Shown here piece by piece: positions 1 through 11,403 of a stretch of 64,000 nucleotides of DNA. The DNA comes from Zanthoxylum bungeanum (lineage: Eukaryota; Streptophyta; Magnoliopsida; Sapindales; Rutaceae): contig SKCR01023738.1 in assembly GCA_019454045.1 (NCBI GenBank), forward strand, positions 170,465 to 234,464. Reading direction: 5' to 3'. The notes under the pieces are model-generated. The model saw nothing but the letters and a program-made list of their open reading frames with translations. It made no database searches and was not told where the DNA came from. The first letter of the stretch is position 1; each line of letters begins with the position of its first letter. The translations under genes were made by a program, and so were the position numbers.

Positions 1-850
1 ATCTTGAGGGAACAAAGCACAACCTCATCAGAATGCCTACCAGAACCGAACCTGCTCAGCCTAGAGCTAGCTAGAAGAAGGCTACTCCATATAGATCTAC
101 AAACCTCCGCAACGCTCTCTATCTTTCCTTCCATTCGCGCTTTACACCTCATTCCCCACAGCCGCCGTCAAGCTCATAATGATCGGAATGATCCTTATCA
201 AAGACGACACTTGTGAAGCATTTGATGTCATTTGGCTACACAATTCCACTAACTCCCTCCAAGAAATAACCCTTATATATAGGAACAATAGGTGATGGGA
301 ATGTAGTTTCTGGTATCGATAAGCAAATTACGATTCTCAGTCACCTCGTGAGACCTGCACAGAGTACCACTATCCAGCCTGTTATCAAACCAAAAAGAAC
401 ATTCCCATCTCGAACCTTCTATCTAGATTGAGAGACCGCCACTGTTAAAATATGATTCGAAAACCATGTGCAGGAGAAATTATCTACTCTCGAAATATGA
501 GCCTATTTAACATACTTTGCCGTAAAGAACGACGACCAGAGAGAATCACCTTGCAGGAGTTCCAAGCAAAATTTATACATAAATCTTGTTGCACCTCTTC
601 AAACTTCTGAATACCTAACCTTCATTCCTTCGTACGCCGGCACACCTTGGTCCAGGAGATCCATTTCTGTTTAGAAACCCCATTACTACTAGCTTAGAAA
701 AAAAAGCTGAGAATCCTGTTAACAGCCAAAATGACCGACTTAGGGAGATGCAGAATAGATAAAATATGGAGGGCATGCGGGAAAGCATTTGTTTCAAGAG
801 AACCAGGCCAGCACCAGACGACAACAGCTTCCTTTTCCACCGTCAACCCT
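1..850. other. Unassigned sequence at left edge
   Basis: I recognise no gene, LTR end, primer binding site or long repeat here. The open frames are short and have no family resemblance. The adjoining segment from 851 is an inverted piece of a Tat-type 3' UTR, so this stretch may be more of the same diverged minus-strand element or an older insertion target. I could not align it to other parts of the window. Confidence 0.3.
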
Positions 851-1234
851 ACCCTTTAAGGTAGTATTTCTCTACATGGTGGTCCTAATACTCGCCCATG
901 GGTAGCTTCACGTTTATCGGCTATAGGTGGTTTATTTTCTTTCTTTAGAGACTTTTTTTTCTTTTTTTTTTTCTATCCATACCATACATCATAACACTAG
1001 CAAATCAAGATAGACATCTTAAGCAAACAGTCATTCATCGACATACAATTTCTTCAACTAGTCACCTTGTCAACTACTTAAGTTTTCACTGCTAAAAACC
1101 TATAATTAAATGATTACGAGTCTAACATAGATCAACTACTCAATGGATCAGATAAAAGTAAATTGGGCACTTATCGTTTCTAAAATTTCACTCATAAACA
1201 AACAAAATTCATCATAGAATTTATGTTTTACTAT
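851..1234 (-). mobile_element. Inverted, diverged copy of Tat-type 3' UTR
   Basis: Read on the minus strand, this stretch follows the same order of blocks as 16255-16629 of the Tat element on the plus strand. One shared block is the run around CCCATGGGCGAGTATTAGG and another is the block around CAAACAGTCATTC. The match is interrupted by many substitutions and small indels, so this is an old second copy and not a recent duplication. No coding sequence is involved. The right edge, where Athila-like sequence begins, is approximate. Confidence 0.7.
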
Positions 1235-1685
1235 CTAGGACTAGAACAATTTTTTTTTAACTTAAACAAATAAATAACAAGTAAACAACATGCACACACC
1301 CCCAAACTTAAAACTTGCATTGTCCTCAATGAAATATAAATATAAAGAAACGAGATTAAGGAACAACAATATCGTGCATGAAGTTGATCAGGCTCCTGCT
1401 GGTTGAATTTGGTTGTGCAGGTGTTGTGTGTCTCGTGCTTCATGTATAAATAGCATGCAAAACGAATAAATAAACAAATAGCACACAATAAAATAAAAAT
1501 TAAAAATAAAGAAAATAATAATAAAATATATGCAAGGGTTGCCTCCCCGCCAGCGCTACGTTTAACGTCTTCAGCCAGACGCAACCACCCAAATGGTGGT
1601 CATGGTAGCTTCTTCTTTTGTATCCACCGGTTGCTTTGACATGAAAAAGATAGCTTGGCGGCTGCGACATTTAATCCAAATATCC
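1235..1685 (-). other. Noncoding 3' part of the Athila-like element
   Basis: The block at 1528-1582, containing GGTTGCCTCC and AGCGCTACGTTTAACGTC, and the block at 1299-1332, CCCCCAAACTTAAAAC with ATTGTCCTCAATG, are phrases I associate with the 3' noncoding region of Athila-like plant elements. They follow the gag stop directly, which implies the pol region was deleted. I see no long frame with family resemblance. The assignment is from memory of the family. Confidence 0.5.
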
Positions 1686-2849
1686 CTACTGCTGCTTGGT
1701 TATGGAGGACACAATATGCCCAATCTGTGTTTCTAAAGACTTCATTGTTGCCTCAATATTTTCCATGTGTGTTTCAATATTGTTCAGTCTTGACTCATTC
1801 TTCTCAAACCTCACTGAAGTATTAGCAACAAACATGCTCATGAAATCTTCTAAGGAAGACTTCTGTTCAGCTTTTTGATAGTCAAAACCGGATGAAGGTT
1901 GCAAGGCATTCTCTGTGTTAGCATATGACAAGTTTGGATGATAGTGATTAGGCACAGGATTTCCTCGATAGCTGTTGAAGTTCCGATTGTTCACATATTG
2001 GACTTGCTCAAAGTTTGGGTTTCCTTCCAATAACAGCGTATTTGTAGCTGCTGCTGATTCAATAGATGGTACATGTGGATTTTTAGGGCTGTTACTTGAG
2101 TAGATAAGGTGGAAATCTGAGCTGTAAGTGCCACAAGAGGGTCCACTTCATATATACCAGCCACTTTGGTCACCGTAGCGCGTTCACTTGGCCATTGAAA
2201 ATGATTAATGGCCATTTCTTCTAATAGATTATAGGCGTCCTCAGCTGATTTCTTGAATAGAGCTCCCCCAGCTGCTGTATCAACCACAATCTTATTCGAA
2301 CCATTCACCCCATTATAGAACAACTGAATCTGGACCCAATCTGCATAATCATGTTGTGGGCATCTTCGTAGTAGATCCTTAAAGCGCTCACATACTTCAT
2401 ATAGAGTCTCAGTCTCCAGCTGCTTAAATATACTAATTTATGCCCTCAGTTGAGCTGATTTAGCAGGTGGAAAGAACCTCTCAAGAAATTTCGTGGCCAT
2501 ATCCTGCCATGTCATGATACTCCCTGTCTGTATTGATTGAAGCCAATCCCACGCTTTATCCCGTAAAGAGAATGAGAATAAGCGTAGCCTGATAGCCTCC
2601 TAACTAACGCCATCATCTTTATAGTTTTTGCGATCTCCAGGAACATCCTTAAGTGCAAGTTGGGATCTTCTACAGCTGAACCCCCAAAATTATTCCTTTG
2701 TACCATGTTGATCAATGCAGGTTTTAACTCAAAATTATTGGCGTTGATTGTTGATGGGCGATCCCAGAATAGGTATCATCAATGACAGGTTTGAAATGAT
2801 CTCTGATTGCCACCTGACGTGGGTTGATTTCTCTGTTTTCAGCTGCCAT
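1686..2849 (-). pseudogene. Broken gag of the Athila-like element
   Basis: The gag protein would form the capsid of the retrotransposon particle. The start ATG at 2849-2847 opens MAAENREINPRQ. Further on are INMVQRNNFGGSAVEDPNLH at about 2715-2650, the Retrotrans_gag core. Then come GALFKKSAEDAYNLLEEMA near 2265-2210, the Athila-type helical segment, and a C-terminal part with a likely coiled coil (ESRLNNIETHMENIEATMKS) near 1800-1740. The reading frame changes at least three times, so no full protein can be made. No zinc knuckle is visible before the stop at 1686. Normal Athila gag continues into protease and RT, so the 3' side is deleted. Confidence 0.85.
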
Positions 2850-3106
2850 TGCTTCTTTTTCAATTTTTCTTTCTTTTCTTAGTCTCCTCACAGTTCTTTC
2901 TATTTCAGGATCAAACAGGAGCGAGTCGAGAGTTGTGGATTTTCACATTCACTGAAGCACCAAAAACCAAAATTCAATAAGTAAAATAAAATTAAATAAA
3001 TTAAATAAATACAAAACAAAATAAACTAAACTAAAAATAAAAGATAAAAATTCTAAATTAAAGCTAAGATTACTTGGTAGTAGTATTAATGTGAATTAAA
3101 CAAACA

Positions 3107-3125
3107 ATCCCCGACAACGGCGCCA
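3107..3125 (-). promoter_or_regulatory. Primer binding site, tRNA-Asp type
   Basis: On the minus strand it reads TGGCGCCGTTGTCGGGGAT, six bases downstream of the LTR end. This is complementary to the 3' end of plant tRNA-Asp apart from one C-to-T change. tRNA-Asp priming is typical of Athila elements. Confidence 0.8.
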
Positions 3126-3131
3126 AAAACT

Positions 3132-4879
3132 TGTTGTGATATTTTATATCGTACCGCAAGTGTACGGTGTCAAGTTTTAGTATAAATCAGTGAAAGAGTG
3201 TCGAACCCACAGGGATTGCGTTAACTCGCACTAAGTACTACAATTGATAATCCTAACTTTATTTATGATTGATAAAGATTTAATTAAATAAATAAATATA
3301 AAAATAATTTGATAGGAGGAACTAATACGATAGAGATACTAATACGATAGAGATTCTGGATCCTGATTTCACCTAGCTGTCTCCTATGTATTTGTCATGT
3401 CAATTAATCATTGTTCAGTTATATTGTTTATAAGTCAAGATTCCTAAAATATTCACTCCCTCTCTCGAGCAACAGTGAAAATATCATCAACTACAGACTT
3501 CGATATCTCTATAAAAATCTAGTAGTTAACAACTCGTTACGCTTTGTGATTCTATGTTAACGACTTCAAAGGAACTACAGATTCTCTCGAACTCTATAAA
3601 ATCATAGGTCATATTCTCTAGATCTATTCAAAATCTCCTCTCTCGAATGATAGATTCTAAGCATTCATCATCTTCAATTGTGGCCAACAATCAAGAAGCA
3701 TTAAACTCAAAAGAATATAAATAAATTAATAAAACTTCATAACAAAATCGACAATCAATACAAAGGTTCAAGCATCAGTTACACCATTCTCCAGAATTAA
3801 GGAGTTTAATTCATGACAATAGATAAAAACAATAAGAACAAAGTCATGAATCTAATGGAAATCATTAGAGTTCTAAGAAAGAAATAAGATGATAAAACCC
3901 GAATTGAATCTCTTCCTCTTCGGACGTCACCGCCTTCGTCTCCTCTTGTTGCTCTTCAATCCTCCTCCTTGGATCTCTAAAAATATGTATTTTGGTGTTT
4001 TGTGCTGTGTATTAGCCTCCATTTTTTCGAGTCTTGGACGAACTAATGTATTTATAATAAAATCTTGGAGTCATTGGGTATCTTAAAAAAACCTAAAAAT
4101 CAAATCTGGAATGGGCGTGTAAAGTCGCAGCGCCGCGACTCTCTAAATGGGCGCCACAACGCCAAACTCACGGGATTTTGTATGGGGAGTTCGGCGCTGC
4201 AGCGCCTGGGCTATTGGCGCCCTGGCGCCTAATCCTCTGTATTTTGTATGTATTCTGCGCAGGTCCCCCTTCTTCTGTGTTGTTCTCCAAGTGGCGTGAG
4301 TGTCTCAAATTCTTCTTTTCTTGCACATGCATGCTTTCTTCTCTTTTTTCACTTGGTCAACAATTGTGGCTTCTCTTTCTTTCACAAATATGGCCCACGT
4401 GTATATGCTTAAATTGGTTTTAACTTTGCAGCTCCCTCTCTATTGGTCGGCCCCACGTGTTCTTTCCTCTTGTTTTGGTCAAAGTCTTCTTTGCTTTCCA
4501 ATTCAAAAGCAATTTCTTCCCCTTTAAAAATCAAAACTGCTTATTTAGGATAAGAGGGCCCACGCATGCCTTCTCTCTCCCAGGTCCACGTGACTTTCTT
4601 ATTTCTTCAGAGGTTTGTTGCCTTCTCTCACGCCACTTCTTCTTTCTTTCTTTAATTAACAATTCCTTTGGTAAACTTTTGTAACTCATTCTCTTGGCCC
4701 CACGTGTTCCTTCTTCAATTTGCATTCGAAAGTTCCCAAAACACGCGTATTCGTTCCATTCTTGATGCTTCCTACAAATAAGACATAAAATAAACTATAA
4801 ATGACATTAAATTACTCGAAACATAATAAAATAATAGGCTAAAGATGTCGGAATAAGTGGGTATAAACCATACTTATCA
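3132..4879 (-). repeat. LTR of the Athila-like element (1.75 kb)
   Basis: On the minus strand the LTR begins TGATAAGTATGG and ends near TATCACAACA, just before the PBS. It is the 5' LTR; no second copy is in the window. The AT-rich stretch with short frames (such as 3889-4086 and 4178-4423 on the plus strand) is LTR sequence and not gene sequence. The length fits the 1.2-1.9 kb usual for Athila LTRs. Confidence 0.75.
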
Positions 4880-6379
4880 GCCGGCCTCGAATAATCGGAG
4901 CCTCCAAGTAGGTGATGAGGAAAGAGCCTTTTGAAAACTTAGTGAGGTGCAAAAGCTTACATCTCCTTCCCATCAGAATATTTCTTGGAGAAAAATAACT
5001 CATATTTAACGCTTTAAATAAGAAAAAAGACATCTAACCGACTGCTTATCTCAATTTGTGAAGATCATAATATCATCTGCATACATCAAATGGGAAATAA
5101 TAGAAGTATTTCGAGGTTAGGTAAAGGTATCTGCCCTCGATCCATATGCTTATTCAAGAGTTTGTTGAGAACTTCTTGCATCATAATGAATAAATACGGA
5201 GAAAGAGGGTCACCTTGCCCCAAGCCTTTCCCCGCCTTAAAGAAACCTTTGGTTGTACCATTCATCATAATAGAATAAGAAGGAGAAGAGATGCAAGCAT
5301 AAACCAACATGTAAACTTTCTCTGAAAATCCAAATGATCGCATAACATGCATAAAAAAAACTCCAGTGAACTCTGTCAGGCTTTAGACATATCTAATTTT
5401 AGTAGGATATTACCATTGCGCACATTTCTGTCCATGTATTGAATCATTTCCTGTGTGATCCTAATATTATCAAAAATACTCGGACCTGGAACAAAAGCCC
5501 ATTGCTCACCCGAGATTAATCTGGTCAAAGTTTCGGACAAACGGTTCACCAGGATCTTAGCCAGAATATAAGCTGATGGGCCTAAATTTATCAAAGCTAG
5601 TAGGTTGAGCCACTTTCAGGGAAGGAGAATTAAAGAAGCTGAGTAAAAAGTAGAAAAACCTCATGCTGAAAAAATTCCTTTACCGTTTCCAAAACATCCA
5701 ACCAAATAATATCCCAGGCAGCATGGAAAACACCAGACCCAAAACCATCTGGCCCCAAACTAATGTCAGTAGAAATACTAAAAATAGCATTTTTAACATC
5801 TTCCAAAGAAGGCATGTCGGTAACAAATTTTTTTTCCTCGCCTGAAATGCAACTAGTAATGATATCAGAAAGGTTCGGTAGGTCTAATCCATCCACGGGA
5901 CCCAGCCACTCCTGAAAACGAATAATTGTCTCTCATGAATTGCTTATAAGACCTTATTATCTCTCCAGAGTCTAACACCATTTCCAATATCGATTAACCT
6001 TTTTAGAATTAAGAGCTCGAAAAAATTCAACATTATATCACCATTCATGCAACCACTTCTCCTTGGCCATTTGCGAGATCCTCATGCATTCTCTGGACTT
6101 CCAAGTCTCTATGTCCATTTTAGATACTAGAAAGTCCTAATCCATATCCCAATTATCATTTTTCTGAAGATCCTAATCCAAACACCCCATCTTCCAAACT
6201 GCTGATAAGGGTAGTAGTATGACCGAAAAATGACTTATTCCAAGTTCTCAAAATAAACCTTAAGACATTTAAACTTACATGCCAAGAGAGACAAACCCAT
6301 GCAGTGAGGAGGTTGAACCCAATTATTCCTGAGATCAGCCAAGAAACTAGGATGCGACTGTAATATCCAATTCATATAA
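4880..6379 (-). pseudogene. L1-type LINE reverse transcriptase fragment
   Basis: Non-LTR reverse transcriptase for target-primed insertion. On the minus strand, the upstream linker (FLADLRNNWVQPP at about 6350-6310) comes first. It is followed by QEWLGPVDGLDLPNLSDI (about 5915-5860), ISLGPDGFGSGVFHAAW (about 5765-5715), LAKILVNRLSETLTRLISGE and EQWAFVPGPSIFDNI (about 5560-5470). Then come GQGDPLSPYLFI (about 5220-5185) and the catalytic YADD at 5083-5072. The downstream segment FLITYLEAPIIRGR ends at the Athila LTR. Stops and frameshifts lie between blocks. Both ends are cut: the Tat LTR starts at 6380 and the Athila LTR at 4879. The endonuclease domain and the 3' end are not present here. 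Confidence 0.88.
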
Positions 6380-6925
6380 TGTAGGCACTGCATTTTTGCA
6401 TCTAAGTCCTGATGATGAGTCTCACATGGAGACACTACCTCTTTAAGTTGTGGAAGTCGCGGGAAACAGACGTCGAAAGGGGAAAAGTCAGAAATTGACA
6501 CTTTGTTGGATTTAATTCGCTTGCCTAGCTTTGGGTTTGCTCGCTGAACCTCTGTTTTAACTATTAGCCTTGGCAAAAAAAACCCCCCCACAAGCCACAC
6601 ACCAAGCCCACACACACCAAGCCACACACACAAAGCCCATCAAAAGACCTAATGCACGCCCAAACCCCTCAATGCATGCCCAAAGCCTTCCAAAATAACA
6701 AACACACACATTAAACACATGTTGAAATCAAGCCAAATCACCTTCCCAATTAAAGAAATCAAATCAAATTAAATCATATTCCTAATTAAAAGAGATCAAA
6801 TCAAATCAAACCAAATCACATCCCTAATTAAATAGATTTTTCCTTATAGTACACTAATTAGAAGATATCCCCATAATCACAATATTCTTTCCCTTCTCGT
6901 ACGAGGACAAGTTCCAACCCTTTGC

Positions 6926-6935
6926 CTATAAAAAG
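6926..6935 (+). promoter_or_regulatory. TATA box of Tat-1 5' LTR
   Basis: CTATAAAAAG, preceded by GC-balanced sequence and conserved at the same place in the 3' LTR (20502-20511) and in the LTR at 60906-60915. This conservation in three LTRs supports a Pol II promoter at the U3/R border. Confidence 0.6.
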
Positions 6936-7039
6936 AAGCCTAAACCCAACCTTGGATCCCTGACTCATTCTCACGAAAACACAAAGAAAATAACCTAAAG
7001 CATTCACGCCCAAGCTCTCCAGAATTCCCCTCATTGCTG

Positions 7040-7530
7040 CACAAACACCACCGAAAATACCCCTAAAACCAAACCCCAAACTGCCGCACACAGTCCCCAT
7101 CCACTGCACCGAATATCACTAAAAAACCAGCCCTCACATTCACCGCAAATCACAGCCCAACCAGCCCTCTTATTCACCGTAAAACAGTTCCCTGAAACAG
7201 CCCTCAAACTGCCGCACATCACCCCTCAAAAACTACCCAGCATTACCGAAAAATACCGCTGAATTGCACCTTGAAACTGCCGCAAATCACCCCTGCAAAT
7301 AGCCCCATATCATCGAAATTCTACCCCTGAAACATAGCCCCATATCACCGAAATTATGCCACTGAAACACAGCCCTTTTACCGTAAAACTGCACTAAAAA
7401 CTGCACCCTTTCACCGAAATTCTAGCCCCTAAAAAACAGTCATGTTTCACCGTAAAAATCACCTAAAACTGCACTATATTACCGCAAAACAGTGACCAGA
7501 AAATACAGCAAATAGCAGTGAAACAGCAGC
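7040..7530 (+). repeat. Degenerate C-rich repeats in the Tat-1 LTR
   Basis: Loose repeats of about 30-60 bp built on ACCGAAATTCT, CCCCTGAAAC and CACCGTAAAA. The same stretch recurs at 20640-21070 in the 3' LTR and, inverted, at about 10260-10600 in the solo LTR. It lies just downstream of the TATA box and would be transcribed. No coding capacity. Confidence 0.6.
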
Positions 7531-8127
7531 CCAAAATAGCGAGGCAACGAAGGAAAATGACGAACCAGTAAATCAGAAAAGTTGCGGAGTACCAAACCTT
7601 CCGACGGCCGTGTAACGCACTTCCAAAAGACGACTTAAGAGGTTAGACCTGAGGGCACCCTTTTTATTTATTCTCCTTTATTTTTTATTTATTTTCTTAT
7701 TTTACTTCGCATGAGTATTGTCGATTGGTGTGTGCTATGACTTTCGGATGAATGGAATGTGTTCTCTCTTGCGGTATATCGGATGGAAACCCAGATGTAA
7801 ATTCCGTAGCCGAATCCGAATGGACGGTAATGCGGTTTGTACTTGGGAAACAACTCCACGTACCACTTGAGAGACACACATATTTCATTTCATCCAATCT
7901 TATGTTTATTCATGATTTAGTCGTTTAGTATGTTATTATGCATGATTTAGTCGTTTAATATATTGTCTTCTTTTATGTATGATTTAGTTGGTTATTTCCA
8001 AGCATGATTAGTTATTTCCTTCGCATTAGGAATTTAATTTATGTCTATGTTTAGGTTGTTACTTATTTTCGCGTTTGATAATTCAATATGTTCATGAGAT
8101 TATTGTATGCTTGCCGTTATTCCGACT

Positions 8128-8290
8128 TACTTTTATGCATGCAAACTTAGATTTAGGCTTTACTTTTATGCATGCAAACTTAGATTTAGGCTTTACTTTT
8201 ATGCATGCAAACTTAGATTTAGGCTTTACTTTTATGCATGAAAACTTAGATATATGTTTTACTTTTATGTATGCGAATTAGACATAGGCT
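8128..8290 (+). repeat. 33-bp tandem repeats in Tat-1 LTR
   Basis: About four and a half copies of a 33-bp unit starting ATGCATGCAAACTTAGATTT. The period is a multiple of three, so it opens a repetitive reading frame at 8075-8281 that I do not regard as a gene. Confidence 0.8.
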
Positions 8291-8554
8291 ATTCTTGCGT
8301 ATGTAGGTTGCGTAGACTTGGTTAGATTATTGCACAAATCCTTTCATTACAAGTGGCATAAGTAAGGGACCATTCTGAAACCAACGGTTTGAGGTATTCC
8401 CTTGCGAGGGGTGAGTGCAGCCTTAAATCATTTTCCCAGTTCACACTGGGTGGCGAATCCATTATTCTCCGGTTTAATCTCCCGTAGGCTATTCCGTACT
8501 TCTGACTAGGCCGCGAGCCTGGAACAGCGTCGCCGATTTCTGTGTACTACAGTC

Positions 8555-8572
8555 TGGCAACTCCACTGGGGA
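8555..8572 (+). promoter_or_regulatory. Primer binding site of Tat-1
   Basis: TGGCAACTCCACTGGGGA, three bases after the LTR end. The second Tat element has TGGCGACTCCACTGGGGA at 62325-62342, so one base has changed here. This is the PBS form of Tat/Ogre elements, reported to be tRNA-Arg primed; I did not check it against a tRNA set. Confidence 0.75.
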
Positions 8573-9116
8573 TAGAGAATCGGCCCCGAAATAATTGTGG
8601 GACACAGAAACTGGGCGACGCATGCTGTTCTAGGCTCGCGGCCTAGTTGGGAGTACGGAGTAGCCCGCGGGGGACTAAACTAGAGAATAATGGAGTCGCC
8701 ACCCGGTGTTAACCAGGAAAATGAGATTTAAGGCCGCACTCACCCCTCGCAAGGGAAGACCTCAAACCGTTGGGTTGAGAATGGTCCATTACTTATGCCA
8801 CTTGTAATAAAATGATTTATGCAATAATTTAGCCAAGCCTAAACAACTTATTTCCAATGATAATTATATTTCTAAGCTCACATTCATGAAGTTAATCATC
8901 ACAACATACAACATCACATGGCAATCTCATGAACATATTTCGATCATATGATATGGAAAACTAAGAACAACATAATCATGCTTGAGTACTATCTTATGAA
9001 TACATCGAATGGATAAATACAGGAATACAAATAATATGATTGACTACATAATGCAAGAGAAATCACTCAAGAGGCAATTATGCATGAAATATGATGAGAC
9101 AGACTCAGTTCAGTGT

Positions 9117-9475
9117 GTACGCGTTCGTGTAGCGTTCGTAAACGCGTTCGAACGGTAAACAAAAGGTTCACGTTCGTGTAACGTTTGATAACGCGTTCGA
9201 ACGGGACCAGACCTGATGATACAAGATACATGATAAAACAAAGAAAGTGTGTGCGCGTTCACGTAGTGTTCGATAATGCGTTCGAACGGTAAACATAAGG
9301 TTCGTGTTCGTATAGCGTTCGAGGATGCGTTCGAACGGAACCAGACCTGATGCCTGATGAAACTAAGAAACTACGTGCGCGTTCACGTAGCGTTTGAGAA
9401 CGCGTTCGAACGATAAACAGAAGGTTCACATTCGCGTGGCGTTCGAGAACACGTTCGAACGGAACCAGACCTGAT
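9117..9475 (-). repeat. Repeats with six CGTTCGAACG palindromes
   Basis: About three copies of a two-part unit of 124-135 bp. Each half carries the perfect 10-bp palindrome CGTTCGAACG. The six copies lie at 9145, 9194, 9279, 9329, 9403 and 9452. Flanking words such as GCGTTC and ACCAGACCTGATG repeat too. The unit is absent from the Tat-1 LTR itself. Confidence 0.85.
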
Positions 9476-9509
9476 GCATACAACACATACATAAACAAAA
9501 AAATCCACA

Positions 9510-9845
9510 ATGCAGGACCTCACGTATCCGATTGAACTCATCTCGCATCCAATAGAATATACATCAACCGGCGCGGCAAAGCATCGTGGTAAATGATTTT
9601 AACCCCTCAGAAAAGGGGACCTTTAATCCAACTTACTAATCCCATGCACTCGATTACGTCATGCATATAAAAATAAAGACAGTAATATCAGACTTCGTAT
9701 ACCCGATTGAACACATCTTACATTCAACCGAATATACATCGATCGGCGCGGCAAATCATCGTGGTAAAGGATTTTAACCCCTCAGAATAGGGGACCTTTA
9801 ATCCAACTTACTAAGCCCATGCGCTCGATCACATCGTTACATAAA
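9510..9845 (-). repeat. Direct repeat of about 175 bp in the solo LTR
   Basis: Two copies, roughly 9515-9665 and 9690-9840, share GGCGCGGCAAA, ATCGTGGTAAA, TTTTAACCCCTCAGAA and GGGGACCTTTAATCCAACTT. The copies are diverged by scattered substitutions. No coding potential. Confidence 0.75.
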
Positions 9846-11403
9846 CAAATAACATGTAGAAGTCAAGTAACGAATGACAAACAAATCAAAACAACATAAA
9901 ACAAAATATGCGCCGTTTACTCAAGTGGTACGTGAAGTTGTATCCCGAGTACAGATCATATTACCGTCCATTCGGAATCGGCTATGAAATTTATGTCCGG
10001 GTTTCCATCCTATATACCACGAGAGGCGACACATTTTTCATTTTATTCAAGGGCCATAACATACATCATTTTACAATATATGCATATTTATCTACTCAAG
10101 GGCTACAACATGCATTTTAATATAGTAATCATGCGAACAAAACTCAATAAATAATAAAGATAAAACTAAAAACAAGTGTGAAAAATACCCTCAGGTCTAA
10201 CCTTTTTTGCCTACTTTCAGACTTACGTTGCACGAAGATCGGAAGGGTTAAAGCTCCTCAACTTCTCCGGTTCACTGGTTTAGCGTCTTAGCTCACAGTT
10301 TTATTGTTTTGCTTGCTGTTTGACCTCCGTTTTGCTGCTGGTTGACCTCCGTTTTGCTGTTATTTTCTCTGTATTCTCTGCTTACTGTTTCAGGTCTTTA
10401 AAGCTATTGTTTTTGCATTTTTTTAGGGGTCTAAGGGCTGTATTTTTTGGTTGTTTAAGGAGGCTAAGGGTGCAATTTTTTATGTTACTGTTTTAAGGAT
10501 TTTAAGGACTGTTTTAAGGTGTTTTTCGGTGATATGGCTGCAGTTTTTGGGGCTGCTGTTTCGGTGTTTTAGTGGACTGTTTTGAAGGTTTATTTTCGGT
10601 GAAGTGAGGGTAGAGATGAAGAGAATTGTTTGTGTTGCTTCTTGTTGCTGTATGCGTAAGAGTGCTAGGGTTTCTTGGGCATGTATGGGCGTGAATTGTG
10701 AGATATTGGAGATGGGGTTGGCTTTGGTTTTGGATTGTTTATATAGACAAGGGCTAGGGCTTTGTATTGTCTCACAAGGAATAGATTGGATTTGGTGTCA
10801 AACAAGGAAATGATTTGATTGATTGGGGGGACAAATTTTGGTGAATTAGGAAGGTTGAATATTTGATTGGTGTTAATTAGGCATTATATTTCTTTAATGT
10901 AGTATATAATATTTCAAGTTAGGAAGTTACAATATTTTAATTTGGTATAATTATATTTTATATCTTATTTAATTTGGTAAATGGTTTAATTATTTTATTT
11001 AATTCAATTACATTATTTAATTAATATTTAATTTAATATTTGATTTAATTTGGAGGTATTTTTGGGTGATATGAGCGTGTAGGCCTAGATGGTGGGCGTG
11101 GGCTTGGTGATGGTGTGTTAGGGCTTGGTGATGGTGGGTTAGGTGTTGTGTTGGCTAAATGAGTGGGTTTGGGCCAAGATTAAAAGGTTTACGAGTTTTT
11201 TTGGGCCGAGCATAATTTTTTAAAACGGAGGTCCAACAAGCGAACCCGAAGCTAAACACGTGAACTAAATCCAAAAAAACGTCAATTCTTGACTCTTCCC
11301 TTCCGACGTCCGTTTCCCGCGGCTTCCGTGACTTAAAAGATAGTGCCTCCAAATGAAACTCATCATCGGGTTTCACATGCAAAAATACAATGCCTACAAT
11401 AAT

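Larger units (their letters stand above)
1235..4879 (-). mobile_element. Truncated Athila-like Ty3/gypsy element
   Basis: On the minus strand the order is LTR (4879 to 3132), primer binding site, broken gag (2849 to 1686) and a noncoding stretch ending near 1235. The LTR start TGATAAGTATGG, the tRNA-Asp type PBS and the gag sequence all point to the Athila group of plant Ty3/gypsy elements. Protease, RT, integrase and the second LTR are missing. The element is therefore internally deleted and truncated, and its target duplication cannot be checked. It sits directly against LINE sequence at 4880, in the same orientation. Confidence 0.8.
6380..8551 (+). repeat. 5' LTR of Tat-1 (2.17 kb)
   Basis: Begins TGTAGGCACTG and ends TACTACA, three bases before the PBS. 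It matches the 3' LTR from 17796 closely up to about 7690. It is AT-rich before a TATA box at 6926, C-rich afterwards, and ends with the short tandem repeats at 8128-8290. The open frames on either strand inside it have no family resemblance. Confidence 0.85.
8596..11398 (-). mobile_element. Inverted solo LTR of a related Tat family, TSD ATAAT
   Basis: On the minus strand it runs from TGTAGGCATTG (11398) to TGTCCCACA (8596), a full TG...CA LTR of 2.8 kb. Both sides carry ATAAT (8591-8595 and 11399-11403), a 5-bp target duplication. Its ends match the Tat-1 LTR, including the CGCGAGCCTAG block, but the middle differs and holds extra repeats. The TATA motif on the minus strand is at 10746-10737. 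No internal region is present, so it is a solo LTR left by LTR-LTR recombination. It lies only 23 bases after the Tat-1 PBS. Confidence 0.9.

Noticed and set aside
8075..8281. Repeat protein with HANLDLGFTFM-like units
   Set aside because: It is a reading of the 33-bp tandem repeat in the Tat-1 LTR; the period is a multiple of three by chance.
8340..8800. Large inverted repeat considered as the end of a DNA transposon or foldback element
   Set aside because: It is explained by the inverted insertion of a related solo LTR with its own ATAAT target duplication.
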